The notes below the pieces were generated by a model. It made no database searches, had not been told where the DNA came from, and saw nothing but the letters and a program-made list of their open reading frames with translations. DNA of 64,000 nucleotides, from positions 1,488,001 to 1,552,000 of the forward strand of contig CM082593.2 of the NCBI GenBank assembly GCA_040954595.2, read 5' to 3'. Positions within the stretch are counted from its first letter, which is position 1. Every line of letters begins with the position of its first letter. The DNA comes from Balanoglossus misakiensis. Its lineage: Eukaryota > Hemichordata. Of the stretch, positions 47,701 through 61,420 are shown piece after piece. The translations under genes and the position numbers were made by a program.

Positions 47701-50700
47701 TAAAACTGGCAGATATCAAGTAAGCCAACATTTACACCAAACTGACTCTAGAGGGCTCTCTTCTAATGATCAACATTTCACTGACAGTTGAGGGCGCCTT
47801 TCCCATAGCAACCAAGCACCATGAGGGTTCCAACAAGGCCCACACAGTTATACTTACTTTTTGTGATACAATGTTCGGCAGGTAAGAGGCGTTTCCGAAG
47901 CAAACCCTGCAGTACTGACCGGACGGTTGGTCGATGCACCAACTGAAGTACAAAGAGATGCGACTGCAACAGAAAAAAGATGATCAATGAACTCTGCATT
48001 CCGAACTGAAACCTTTGAACTCATGTTCAGAGAAACAAGATTTCAAACTCACAAAGAAACACGAATTCAAGCAGTATTCAAACTTCCAAACTGGTACAAA
48101 TGACACAGTATCCACACTGGAATTCCATATGGTGAAACTATAGTTGAGTTTTCAAATGTTATAAAGAATAATGTTGATTTTACTATAAAATAAAATTCGA
48201 TATATCAAACTTACACAACAGCAAGCAGAGACTGTAATTTGGATGGTGTTCCTGCCTGGTTGACAAACTTCCTTTAAGTATAAAGGTTTGTGAGATGTTT
48301 TGTTTTCCCCTCTCTCAATACCCAGAGGGTTGGCGTTGACACTGACAGCTACTGACGCTGGCCAGTTTGTATGCATCTGTCTGTCTTCATGGTGGTAACA
48401 CTTAAACTGTAACTCTAAGTCCGACCTATAATTAAAATGAAGAGAAAGTGACTTTTTCAGTACAAAAATCACAATCGGTAGCAATGGAAGAAAAAAGGAT
48501 ACATGTATACTGATTTCTCATTCACACAATCATTGTCCGTTTTCATTTGGGGGATACAGAGATAAAAAGGAACACATTTGATTTATCAAACCATGATCGT
48601 GATTTTGGCGATTCCACTTATGAACTTTGACCTTGTTAGGTAGTTTGCTGTTACTCACCTCCACATTAACGTCTGATGAACTGATTGTCTCAGGTGGAAG
48701 ACGTGATTACTGACAGCAAGATTGTGCTCTAGACGAAAAGGTGTCAACACGACCCCGTCGCGGACTGGAAACGTTAGCCGCATCTCATTATCCACAGCTG
48801 AAAGTCAACAACAGAAAGTCGATCTATTTAGTATTGATTTAGTTCTGTACAAGTTGATTTCTTGACACAAAATTTGAACTGTGCTCAAGTGTATCTTGCA
48901 GCTGTTGTCAAATGTTAGACTGAGTAAAAATTATGTCCGTGGCCTGAAGTGTTGTGTTTCACAGCAGAAACTGTCATGAAATCTTTTGAATGTTTGAACA
49001 GGCCAATCGACTGAGAGATATTATAAAACACTAGGCCAATATATGTATAAACATCTGGTGGATCTACTGAGTAGTGGTAATATTTTCTGGCAGAGTTGTA
49101 AACTTTGCTTTCCTTAGTTTTGTAAGTAAAATGGCATTGTAAAATATCAGTCTACTGTTTGTGTATTCATGGACAAAATGTGAAAGTTTGGGTGACTCAC
49201 GCGGCATAATATTCGGCTTCACATCCGGCGGAAACTTCACATCAGGACCCGGCGGCGGTGATATGTACTGCGGCGACTGCATCGGCTGCGACGCCGGTCC
49301 CATAGGAGGCGTGGGGTTTCCGGACGAAATCGGCATGTTCTGATAATTCATATTCATGTTGTTCCTTGACCCCTGCAGAGAAAGAAGCAAAAGATGTCTG
49401 TGGTTAGATATGGGGAATAATTATTGTTATCTCAGTATGGGTCTGGACAGGAAAAGAGAAAATTACCTGGCCAATTTGGTGGCTATATTGAGACTCTGTG
49501 AGGTATTTTTAGACAAACGCACATGTTTTTTTCAGGAAGCATACTCAGTAGTATATTCGTTTATTAATTCCTTCAGGAATACTGACCCGAATAATTGTAT
49601 CAATGTACTTATGAACAAATGGGAATGGTATTAGTGTTTCTATAAAAAGCGATGTCAGATGGTATTGAAGACAGAAATAAACTGTACTTGTCACCTAGGT
49701 AAACAAACTGACATGTACTAAGTATCAGGATACGACACGATCTTTTTCATACATACCTGGTTGTAGTTTTGTGGGTAATTCTGTGGCTGTTGTTGTTGAG
49801 GATATGTGGGCCCCATCTGTTGCCCGCCACTGTAGTTGCCTGGCCCGTAGTACTGGTTGGGATGGTTTCCGAAGTTGTTCCCAGGTGCAGTTCTGGGTCG
49901 CTGGCCGGGGTAGTTTGGTGAGGGCATGGGCTGAGGGTTGGGTACGTATCCGGGCTGTGGTGGAGGTTTCTGATAAGATGATGCCATCTGTTGCGGATGC
50001 ATGTGCTGCAGTTGTTGTGGGGGCAGATATGGACGATTTGCAGCATACTATGATCAAGTAGAGAACATACAACAAATTGTAAGTTTTTGAACAAATAGTA
50101 ATAAGTTGTGACAGAAAATATGTGTTCATATCACAGTGAAATATGGTTGTGGACGTCTCTCACAATCTATTTAATATGTATACATTTCTTATTCAAATGT
50201 GTGAACAGTTTCTAGTGTGAAATCTACTCAGTTGAATTTATACTACACTTCATTTGCCTTTCGAGTCAATCCAAAATAATTCTGCCACCTCACAATTCCA
50301 TCAAATCTTTTATTAAGTATCAAATTCATGATCAGACTCATTTCTCATCTTTCCTAGTCACTCAGCATGGCTTGTAGCACATTGTCAAAATCACAGTGCC
50401 ATTCTCAGTCAAGAAATGTACTAAATTAGGCCTGCTGGGGGCACAGAGCCTTGTTGGACCAGACTCACCTGCTGTGGATAGCCTTGTTGGGAAGGATTGG
50501 GCCTTTTCATTGGGTACTGCTGCGGACATGGCTGTCTCTGGCCCATCTGCTGCGGACCATAAAACTGATTCTTTGAGAAGTTACCCGGCATTGGACCTTG
50601 CTGGTTTGGACCAGGGTACTGACCAGTATAGCCAGGCTGACCTCGCATCTGTAACACACCAAACAAAAAATATTTCATTACTCTTCATCACAAACTTCAG

Positions 50701-53700
50701 CTAGAACAGATCTAATACAACCCCAGCATGGGACATCTTGAAAGTAATCAAAATTTGTTGAAAACCAACTGACGGACACTAACAGTATTAGGCCACTAAC
50801 TCCATGGACCATTTCTCTAAAATACAGAAAAATTCCCAGAGCAAGTGATAAACCACAAAAGACTGACAGACACGCATAAAAAATGGCGGCAAATTAAACT
50901 TTACTACAGACGCAGCTCCTCGCCTTGAGCAAAATTCTAATTTATTTACGGAGACAGAAGAAACAAAATGAACCTGTAACGAGATCACAGACTCATCAGA
51001 GCGACAAACACTTTGTCATTTTTATTTCAACTGACTCCCGAGTCAATAAAGTTTAAAAAAAATTCCCGCATTTGTCAAGTAGAATCATCCCACTTGAAAC
51101 AATCTGAGACTTTTTATTGCCATTTAATCCAACACTACAGAGCTATGACCTCACAGGGGTCAAGGTTGTGACCTTACCCACAGTTCCTTGCTTCATTAAT
51201 GGCTGCTTGCCGAGGCAGTCGGCTAGAAAACCCTTTTATTGCCTTCTCCATTATAGCGAGCGTCATAAAAACAAGTCATGGCCGTTCTAGCCTTCCCGTA
51301 TTTTAATGTCTCCTTTGCCGGTTTGCCGACTTCTTTTGATGTCGGCTGCACTGCTACGCAATTTCCTGCCAACATTTCGGTGCAGTGTCTCTCAAAAGGG
51401 GCATATATCATTTTTTACTAAACTGACATGGCACTGCAGAGATCAAGGAGGATAACACAAGCAGCACACAGCTATCAACAGTCAACAATCACTACATAAT
51501 CGGATATTATTGGACGAAACCTAGTTCAATCATTACATAAATTTAACACAATATGTGGCGACTTCTATATTTAATTGTAAATTTATTATTCATTTACAAT
51601 ACAGTATTACTGTAAGCAATTTACTTTTCTTCATCAATGAAAACCTTTCTATAATGTGGAAAAATAATGAAATTACTTTAGTATACTGCCAGTGATACTT
51701 TTTGTGTCCAGTTTCTTTTAAGTAGATTGTCAACATATCAATGCATAATGTTGTATTCGTTGAAAGCAATCATTGATCTGATATAGTGCTATTAACTCAC
51801 CTGGGCGTTATAGTCAGACTGCGGTTGCTGTTGTTGTTGCTGCTGTTGTTGCTGTTCTTGTTGCTGTCCCTTCAGAGCGGTGACGGTCGCCGTTGCAGTA
51901 GCCGTCGCAGTGGCCGCCGCTGCAGCAACAGCGGCTGCAGCTGCCGCTGCGGCTGGTTCGGGAAACTGGCTGTTGTTTCCGGATACAGGCACCTGCGCCG
52001 AGTTGTTGGGTCCCTGCATATAGTTACTGAGATTCAAAAACAACAGATATTCGTCATTAGAAACATTTAATAATCACAATTTTATTGCACATTAAATCAA
52101 CAACATAGAGTAAGGACAGTAGACTCTGCAGGAAAATAAAAAGCAAAAGAGAGAGACCACGGTCTCTTACGATGTCAGCAGTCATTCTGAACAAACTTAA
52201 AGGGTAGGTGTCGTCCCATAGGACATGGTCACCAGCAAGTCAAGTTGGTGCAAAATGTAAATGTTACAATGTACATCATTGCAAACAATGCATTGTTACT
52301 TTAAGTTTGCATCACATTTCCAGTTTACTTTAACATGTATTGGTTGGCAGGGTCTCTCTGAACAGTCACAAAGTGGGAACAATGTTGTGGTGTGTTTATA
52401 AAACCGGAAAATCGCACATGTGCAGTTAAGACGACCCTCCCCCTTTAACTGGGAGAAACTTGGTACAAGTAGTTAGCATCATCGAGCACTCCTAAGGTTG
52501 GGTATTATCCTTATTTATACATCACAGTAATGAACACACAAGTTCTGTCGTGTGATGAGATGTATACTGCATTCTTTGATTCTCAGCATTCATCTGTCCA
52601 TCATACGCATGTGTTGCCAAATCAAAACCAAAATCAAGGCAAAAAAAAAAACACAACCAGTGCAAAAAAAAAACTAAAAATGTCATACAAAGAAAGTCAA
52701 TTTCAGCTGCAATGTCACGTGCAACGTTCAAAACAAATGCAACAATTTAAACCTTCCTCCCCCGTTATCAATAATTGATCAGTCCAAAGTATAACAAAAA
52801 AGGGAAAATGCCACTTTTGGAGAGAGAAAACATTAGAGGCAACGTCTTACAAAAACACAACCGCACACACACAAAAAAAGGAGACAATTTTTAAAAAGAC
52901 GCATTCTTTACCCCCACACACCCCCACCAGAACAATGGAATGCTCCCATTTCTAAAAGACTGGAAGATAACACTTTACTTGAGAGGGGTTTGCTGTGAGT
53001 AGAAGGCAGCAGACGAGTTGTGAGAGCTCACCTGTCATAGCCTTCATGCATAAACTGCATCAGATCCGCCCTAATAAAGAGTGGAAAGCCCAAATAAAAT
53101 TTGAAATGATTATTATTTCAACCAAATCATCAAATTCATTAGAAATTTTACCTTTAACAAACTTTATTTTTTTTCCTAATAAATTTTATTTACTTTAATT
53201 TTGTTTTATTTTACTTTGATCGTTGTATTTGGTTTTTACAAAGACAACGGTCAATATGGCTCCCTGTCACAGTTCCCACAATGCATTGCTTCTCACATGG
53301 CACACACTGCTGTATTTGCAGGCAAGAGGGCGATCTCTAACAGAACGAATGTGTTAATCAGGATAAATCTACTCCAAATATCACTCATGGAGATCCCACG
53401 ACTGTATCATATTGATGAACTCACGGCCAAGGGTGTCACATGGCACAGGCTGCTGCAACACCGATCAGTAGCTCTGCAGAAACATGGCCAGTTCTATTAT
53501 TAGCTCTTCCCTAGCCCATAAAACATGATTAATGTACATTCACACTTAGTGCTCCAATTTTCTCGATTCTTGTTCTGGGAATTTAATATTTCACAGCCGA
53601 AATGGTTGAGATTATAGCTAGCAGCCACTGTTAGAGGTAACCAGTGTGTCGTTGTTTTTTCAGAGAGTTTTTACAGCGCATCGTAGGAACCAGCGACAGT

Positions 53701-55055
53701 GGACCAATGATTTGATAATGTTGACCTCACCTTGAACCTCGGGGATATGGCCCCGGTGGTCCCTCCCTCCTGTTCTGATAAGACACCCCTTGCGGATTAA
53801 ATTGTTTTTGCGAGTTTGTTGCTGCTGCCGTGAATGGGTGCGTTTGCTGTGGAAACTGGTTGGACATACTGGTCGTTGTGTTAGTGCCTGAAAATAGCGG
53901 ATCAAAATTAGACGATCCTGCAGTCGGGTAAAAAAAACAGCAAGAAAAAGAGAGAGAAAGAGAGAAAAAACACAAAAAGCCTAGGTAATTAACATCATGG
54001 AAATGGCACAGGAAAAAAAGTTTCTCTGTTTATTCTCAATACTAGCTGACTAAGATTTTTTCTCAATACTGACTGTATTTCTGATATTCAAAAAGTTTAT
54101 GCTGTCATTGCTCATACTTTTCATATCTTTTTTATCAACAAAACACAGTTCACTATTTCTAGAATTTGTTGTCTCCAGTGTACACGAAATCACAATTGTA
54201 GTATGTTACAAACACTGATTTATTTTGTAAATAGATGTCTCCACATGATGCACAGTGCAGACTTGTATCTCTATAAACTGCAATCTTTTGAAATTTTCTC
54301 TCTGATGTGATTTTTGATCAAATTTTCCTCTTTCCTCCCCCCTGCTTACCTCCAGGCGTCAGAGAATTGTTATTCATGGGATTGCTGTTGTTAGGCTGTA
54401 CTGATCCCCACACCGTGGTAACCACACTTAGCGACTGTGGTTGCTGCTGCTGCTGCTGTTGCCATGCCACTGAAGGATCGCTATGGAAACAAAACGATTA
54501 GCCTTTTTTATTAAAATGTTCATCATCACCGCTATGATTATAAATTGGTGTCACATACAACCAAATCTCCAGCTTTCTCATGTATCATATTAAGTAACAA
54601 GATAGGGAAGCTTTATTCACTGTGCTCTGTTGTCCAATGACTGTTCATTGGCTATTTGTATTAAGGCTCCCTGGACTGGTGTTGGAAATCAATATTTTGA
54701 ATGGCACGAGTATTGATCTTCCTACAAGGAACCTTATGTACACTGCAATTTTAAACATTTGTATTATTGCTCCCTATTCTAAAAATATCCCAATTTTTTT
54801 CTCTGATATTGAAAAAGAGTATTGCATAATGTAAAATTGTGTGTCAACTTTTGATGGGTAAACTCAATCACAGGGCGCAATATGTGAGAATTGATGTGAA
54901 ATGGCATTTCTTCACTCACCTAGGCGGTACAGGTGGCAAGGGCTGTTTCATCTGGGCATGCATGGGGCCAGTTTTCCCCGACTCTGGAGTTCGGTTTTTC
55001 TGATGCCGCAACAAGAGTAATCTTCCTAAGTCTTCACACCATAAAGATAGCATAG
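44768..55055 (-). CDS. ZMIZ1: ZMIZ1/2-type SP-RING (MIZ) transcriptional coactivator, N-terminus outside window
   Basis: Seventeen exons, high to low: 55055-54920, 54480-54350, 53917-53731, 53070-53032, 52026-51801, 50648-50469, 50047-49757, 49372-49201, 48797-48659, 48425-48215, 47963-47858, 47592-47367, 47073-46919, 46709-46584, 46253-45934, 45720-45163 and 44881-44768 (stop). Phases agree, giving 1,104 complete residues. In order: the end of the N-terminal domain ([16 protein letters not shown]), the VVTTVWG segment, an Ala/Ala-Thr tract (about 51,870-51,960), Pro/Gln/Gly/Tyr-rich disorder, a conserved core ([32 protein letters not shown]), the SP-RING ([39 protein letters not shown]), polyQ and a C-terminal acidic activation motif ([14 protein letters not shown]). 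ZMIZ proteins are PIAS-like nuclear coactivators of nuclear receptors, Notch and p53/SMAD. Incoming phase 1 at 55055 shows that upstream exons exist. Confidence 0.95.
45115..47334 (-). promoter_or_regulatory. Clustered TCACATGA/TCATGTGA E-boxes in ZMIZ introns
   Basis: The 8-mer TCATGTGA or its complement occurs at 45116, 45127, 45148, 46832, 46876, 47286 and 47326, all inside introns of the ZMIZ gene. The first three are spaced 11 and 21 bp apart. TCACATGA is the extended E-box (M-box) bound by MITF/TFE-type bHLH-zip factors. Two of the clusters also carry ATTGGTYGATCAAT. This may be an intronic enhancer or a small dispersed repeat. Confidence 0.35.
45418..45620 (-). repeat. CAG/CAA polyglutamine tracts in ZMIZ exon 16
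   Basis: Two glutamine runs (about 45418-45450 and 45550-45620), of roughly 11 and 22 Gln with one Ser break, are encoded by mixed CAG and CAA codons in the C-terminal half of ZMIZ. Shorter Gln runs occur in exons at 51825-51860 and 54440-54460. Mixed codons suggest an old tract, but length polymorphism is likely. Confidence 0.9.
52197..52448 (+). mobile_element. TTAA-flanked MITE, copy 2, in a ZMIZ intron
   Basis: 244 bp lie between TTAA at 52197-52200 and TTAA at 52445-52448. The ends are AGGGTAGGTGTCGTC and, inverted, AGGGGGAGGGTCGTC. The sequence aligns in opposite orientation with 699-951: the ends and the blocks CATCATTGCAAACAATG and GTGTGTTTATAAA are shared, while the middle has diverged. 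It sits in the intron between exons 53070-53032 and 52026-51801 and disturbs no splice site. No coding capacity is seen; the autonomous partner is not in the window. Confidence 0.75.
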
Positions 55056-55433
55056 CTGTTGAAGGATAAAGAAAATTTTGATTTAACAAAACATTGGTAC
55101 AATTTCTGCAAATATGGGGGAAATGCTGATATAGTCCATGGGGTACACAGTACCTGAATAAAAGTGAAGTCAAAGAATTATGGGTAAAAATTCTGCATCT
55201 AAATTTGCAGTAATATTGTGGTTATTTTCCACATATTTTTCTGGTCTCGACTCTATAACAAATACAGACACACAGCCAAAATGATAATTCTATCAAAACC
55301 CAATAATGATGCTTAAACAAGACAGATAGAGTATATTCCTATTAAAGGGTTATGTAGGCATTCAATCCTGTAAATTATCTCTCAACACAAACAACGACGA
55401 CCTACAGGCAAAGGCCATTTTGCAAACTCTCCG

Positions 55434-55469
55434 AGGTCACAGGTCAGTACTCTGGGGGGTCATAGGTCA
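55434..55469 (+). promoter_or_regulatory. Two DR1 nuclear-receptor motifs
   Basis: AGGTCACAGGTCA at 55434-55446 is a perfect direct repeat with one-base spacing. GGGTCATAGGTCA at 55457-55469 is a second, one substitution from perfect. DR1 elements bind RXR heterodimers, HNF4 and COUP-TF. They lie about 380 bp from the first visible ZMIZ exon, in its upstream intron. Function is inferred only. Confidence 0.45.
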
Positions 55470-58400
55470 CCATAATGCACTTTACACGAAGCTGACACGA
55501 CGACAACACTCCTGACAGTTAAACACTAATATTTCAGGTTTAATATCTGATATTTGGTTTGAGGATTTTTGGAACTCTGCAATGTGTGCGAAAATTATAA
55601 TCATTTGACCATATTATCCAATTTTTTAAATATCAAACGGTGAACAGGTTCTGTTTTGTTGAAGTGGCAGCTGGCCAGTTTTAATTTTATTTATTGTCAC
55701 CTTTGAATCTGGAAATAGGATGAGGTACAATCTCTCTGCAGGTTTAAGTCCCTCCCCATTAATACCTCTTGCTATTTAGACCAACCAAGAACCATAGAAA
55801 GGAAGAATCAATGTATATCTGTTATTCCCAAAGAGTCTAACAGCCAAGTCATTGTTACTTGACCCTGAAGTTAAACAAATCAGCAAAATAGTAATCGTTC
55901 GCCACTCAATGCACTGGAGACAATTACAAGATGGAAACTCAAGGACATTATAGAATGCAACAAAAAATAACTGTGTCAGTACTCAGTCTGTCAGATGTGG
56001 ATCCTAACGGCCACTGATGTCAACAAAACAGATACATGTAGAAATTAGAAATCAACAGTTCAACAAGAGGCTAGATCAGATTAGATGAGATTGGATTAGG
56101 CATATATCCGTTCTCAGTTTCCGTTCTCTGGGTACAAAATATTCAGTTGAATAATGCTCTCAAAATAATCAATATTTCAAATAATTTACCAACAAAAACT
56201 CAAACTACAGTATTACGTCATTTTTTTGCAAGATGCAACAAATCAACATCCACCTGAAAATCTGTTTTGTGTTAGAGGGTTGCTTTACATACACAAGTTG
56301 TAAAATAATGGACATTTAAAACTTGAGGGCAAACTCATTTAACCCCCCAAAATTTGGACAGCATGTATTTCACAGAAAACCGAGAATTTGGTGTTTATTG
56401 CCTGTAAGTATCCTCAGCTTAACAGAATTAATTATATCGGCTGCTTGCAATTAGAGATACCCATGTACTATTCTAATTTATTCCGCAAACAATCAATGCA
56501 AATTAAAGAGCAGAACAGAAGGGGTTTTGAGACTCAGTACAATTGTGTCCAAACAATGGATTCTATTTATAGCCACCACCAGGCTGTGGGAAATATTGAA
56601 ATTACTATGATATGATGTGAGCTTTCCGAGTGACTGCAGAGTGTGGCTTTGGATTGTCGCAATTGTGGCCATATTGGATAATTATCCCATCGTACGGTTG
56701 AATGACATAGTCATCTGATAACTGCTCTTATACAGAAACTGTGGCCAATAGTTATGCAGACTGCAATAAAGTAAAATTCAAATAACAATTTACATTATTA
56801 CAACAATAAAGTAAAATTAAAATAAAATTTTACATTATTACAAACAAATATTTGAACAAAAGTACTAAAAGTCCGGGCAATACTAGTATTTCTTAAATTT
56901 CTGGTAATTAATTTCATTAGCGGGATAAACCTTGTGATAACATTTTTTTCCAATAGATATGTTTGCAGATTCAATATCATATTGTTTCACGCACCAAGTG
57001 ACTACATTTGTGTGATATGCAGGTACATGTGTTTCCCCATTTAAGTTTTCTGACGCTAAATATACACTTATTACTTCCCCTGTTTCTGGACCATCTGTTG
57101 GTCTATTGTGTTTAAATTCGCTGACTTACATGTTTTCTTTCTTTCGGTCTGTGACCGTTTTTTTTACGGTTTGCAGGGGGGAAAGTGAAAAACTGCAGAA
57201 ATTAGACCCCTGTTCTGGATCCAAAAAATTCCCCAAAGAATTTGAATGACAAAACATGTATCTCTCAGAATCTTTGGTGTTAATTCTGGAATATGATTTG
57301 TCCGGGAAGAAAAGTGTTCAGATGTTGCATATATCACACAGATACAAAGTATGGATTTGCTGTTTATCTGTTCTGTAATTTTTTTTAAAGATAAGTATGA
57401 TTGGATCTAACAGATTGGACACTGGACAGTTTGTTTATAAAAAAGACCACAAAGGACTCGGCTCTTTGTCTTTGCCACGTGTTATAGTCACGCTTGCTGT
57501 GCAGTTGAGCGAAGGCTATAATGTACATGTGGTTGTTAATCCCCCAAAACAGTTATCTTGACCTGCTGGACATGCACAAAAATGCCACACATCACAAATA
57601 TCATGGCTGTGGAAAATTTCTGGAACAGATGCACGTACGAGAAACGTGTCACTCTCAACTTTTCATATCATATGACACCACTCTATGGGCCGTAAATTGT
57701 GAAATGACAGATAAAGGTAATGTATCATCATTTTCTTCTTTTTTCCTGGCAAATGCAAATTGGTCAAAATTGACATCTCTTGGCATCCCAGATTTGGTGA
57801 GTTATAAATGTAGCATATGGAATACAAATATTTACCAAAGTATTCAACAAAACACCAACCCTGACAAAAAAATTTCACCACGTACAAAATTGACAGAGAA
57901 ATATTTTATTCGCTTTGTATACTGAAATAAAATTTGGTCGACCCGAGCCTCTAGCCGTTGTTCAGCATCACAGATTTTGAATATAAATGAAGAGAAAATT
58001 GAACTCTGACCTTTCAGTTTATTGTGTTTAATTACTGCCAGGAATGTGGACACATTATCTACAGTGGCTGGCCAATGAAGTCAAGTTCTGTTTCAATAAC
58101 GTTGCATAGATTCGCCTACCAGTATATCGGACACGTGTATATACACACATCAAGTCTGTGGGAGGTGGAGGTTTGCATGTAGGGGATGATAGTTTGTGTC
58201 ATTCTGAGTTGCTGTGTATAGTACCAGATCAATTGGCGTCGTACAATCTGCTATCTGACGACATACATTACTATTACACAACATTCAATGTCTTCAATGA
58301 GTATTGATCTGTTGCAGCCATTTTGCTGGCCTTCATGCAAAAAATAAAATCAATCAAAAGAGCGAGTCTAAAACATCTCCTGTGTGTTTTCAGTGTCCTT

Positions 58401-59670
58401 TATCAAAAATACGATCTTCTCGTAAGGACTTATCCAGATTTCTTTCTTCTAAAATTCAGCATGGACTTGAAAATTGATCTAAATTACGCAAAAAACTGTG
58501 AAATTGTCCACACAACTGACAGGACATTTCCAACACTTTCAAGTTGGGTGACCTTTGACATATGACCGATTCTCGAAAGTTGAACCCTTAAATTTTATGC
58601 CCCTTTTAACAGCAATGGTATTTCGACACACTTGTGCCACAAAAGAACAGAAACTTTTGAAGATGGATCAAAATAACGCAGTAATTCTTCTGCTATTCTG
58701 CATTTAAGAATCTCCCAAATACAAAATTAATTTTGAATATTCGTTTTAACACCCACGCATTTAAAGTTATTTTTACGACAATAAATAATAACTGACGTCT
58801 ATGCTGGTTAGAAATTTTGTGATCAGAGATGGCAATCCTCATTAATTTTTTTATTGTACATAAAAGTAATTTAAAAAATACTGGTATTTTTTTTAAATTA
58901 TACCAATACAACAAATTACGATGAACAGGTTCCTGTGTTTGGATTGAAAGATCTAATCACTAGATGTCAGGTTTTGATTCTGTAATTCTCGACTCTAAGC
59001 TGTAGATAAAAGGAAGAATATCTCTCAGGGGGACCTTAGCTAGCATTTGCAGAAAATACTACAACCTGCATAAACACCTGCTTTGTAGTTCTGTTCAATA
59101 ATTTGCGCCCACAAAAATACGGTTCTGAATAAGCCCACTTGATATTCCTGAAGCACCCACGCTCAGGTAAACCCTCCCCCTCTTCGGAAATGATGCGAGG
59201 AAAAAGTTTGCCTCATCGTGGTCAACTTACTGTGGGCAGTGTCGCCATTACCATGGCAACCATTCAGACAGACATTAATTTCAGTACATTTTCCTTCACT
59301 GGATTTTTTTCTCTCTCCTGAAGGATAAAAATTTCTCTGGAAAGCTCTCTGGAGTTGGTCAGATGGATCTTTGAAATGTTATGTAACTCACCACATTATG
59401 TGTTGGATACAATCACATTGCAGCACATGAGAGAACATTTTATTTATACACCGGTGGTGTGTTTTTGCTGGTTGAGTAAACATTTTCTGTTTTTGGAGGG
59501 TTGACAGCTGGTAGGCAAGGTTTGCGTGGCTGAGGGATGTCACTGAACAGCCATCAGTTCAAATTCTGCACTTTACAGTGGTTCGCACTTTCTAGCATTG
59601 GACACATGCCTGTTGCAGTTCCTTCCATTGGGGTGGGGTGGGGAATATGCAGATTTATCCTTTATTAAAG

Positions 59671-59708
59671 TGTGTGTGTGCGAGCACGTGTGTGTATGTG
59701 TGTGTGTC
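59671..59708. repeat. (GT)n microsatellite
   Basis: An interrupted GT run, GTGTGTGTGTGCGAGCACGT followed by more GTGT units, lies in the presumed ZMIZ intron. Confidence 0.85.
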
Positions 59709-60317
59709 AATTTTATTTCTGGGACTCTCTCCCCTACACCAGTTTCTATAGCAATTATTTAAGTCTTAAAGGTTAAAACGGTAACATATGCACCTAAGCT
59801 GTATCAGCCACCCAATGTGGGCAAATTGTACCGATTTTAAAGTGTTACACACTGACACAGAACTGTTGCACCACTTACAAAAGGCATGCAGGGATTGACA
59901 AACATTGGCAGTATCTACTTACAATGAATCTCTCTTGTGCCAGTGACAATCACTTTGATTTCAACATGCCTCTAAAACAACACCCAAGCCCTCCTTCTTC
60001 TCTCTTCACCATCCATTTTTCTTTCAATTGCAGGCAATAATATCACTCTATATTTTTTGCACTTCCATTTTTGCACCTGCTGATGGCTGTTGCATCAGTA
60101 TGCACACCTCCCTTACCAACAATTCTCGTCAACGCGCTCCTCCCATTGAGAGGTTCAGCCAGCGCTTAGGGAGTGATATTACAAGTTGGGAAAGCCTTGT
60201 GTAATCTAATTACCCACACAGAAACAAGGAGAGCTGTATGCACAAGGTTCATTGCGATCAACTTTACAGTGGTTAGTAAATATTTCCTCCCCATCACTTC
60301 TGATGGTGCGTACACAT

Positions 60318-60388
60318 GCATGCATGCACACACGTACACACATGCACACACACACACACACACACGTACACACACACACACACACATA
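60318..60388. repeat. (CA)n microsatellite
   Basis: About 70 bp of CA dinucleotides interrupted by GTACA and TGCA, in the presumed ZMIZ intron. Chance open frames of Cys/Val or His/Thr repeats on either strand come from this tract. Confidence 0.92.
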
Positions 60389-61420
60389 GAGGACACTCTG
60401 CCCTTGCTAAACCGATCCCAGTTTCACAAATGATCTTTTGATCTTTTCAGTATCAACGAAAACATTGTATGGTGACTATGAAAATAAACAAGCATGTACA
60501 TTACTTTGTAATAAAGAGCAGATGTATAGGTACTATTTTTAATTTGGTTAATAGTTTTCCTATAATTTTAAATGATTCCACAGATATTGCACAGTAGGAT
60601 AATTTCTATTGACACCAATATCTCAACTTCTCTCAGTTTTGATAAAATAATTGCATCAATTTTATATGTTTCTCCTGATTTTATTTTTCTTCTGAAAAGA
60701 GGAGAAATCATAACAATACTTCATGACTGCAGGGATGTATATTTTGTCGGGGAAAAATTTCAGATGGGAAAATAAACGCAGACTGTTGAGTTGACAGAAT
60801 GAAATAAATTATGATTGATGGCTTTTATGATAAACCATCATGCATGCTCTGACCTGCTCAATCGGCAAACTCACAGGCAGTGAAACTAAAATTCCGAAAT
60901 GTCTTGAATCAAACGAGAAATACTCTCAAATTCACAAAAAGAAACAACTATTGGCTGCATCTTAGTAGATATCTACCTGCTGCCTAAATGAATCTAGTTT
61001 AAAAATAGAGAAAAAAACGAAATGCGTCAAGATTCTCAATCCCGGGACTTGTAATTTCATACCTGTATATATACATGCACATGTATGACTGATATGAAAC
61101 GAATTATGAGGCTAAAAATAAATTCATTAATTTGTGGCAACCACAGCGAAACAGTAAAATAAATGCTCAATCGGAGTGGGCAAAAGTGCCAGAATTGCAA
61201 ATGTCACCATTATAAAGCAAGAAAAGGTTACCACAAAGAGATATAATGTATAAAAGCTCTCAGATTACATTTTTCTATTTGAAGTATAACTCCAAATAAT
61301 GCTATTATTGGCATGCTCCACTCTTCTTACTGAAAATCTGTTTGTTCTTTTTCCTTAACTGAATATTTTTTCCCTCAAGAATACACAGGTGATACTCATA
61401 ATTGTTTGACCAGATGGATG

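Noticed and set aside
60166-60433. Cys/Val-rich and His/Thr-rich open frames on the two strands
   Set aside because: They are translations of the CA dinucleotide repeat.
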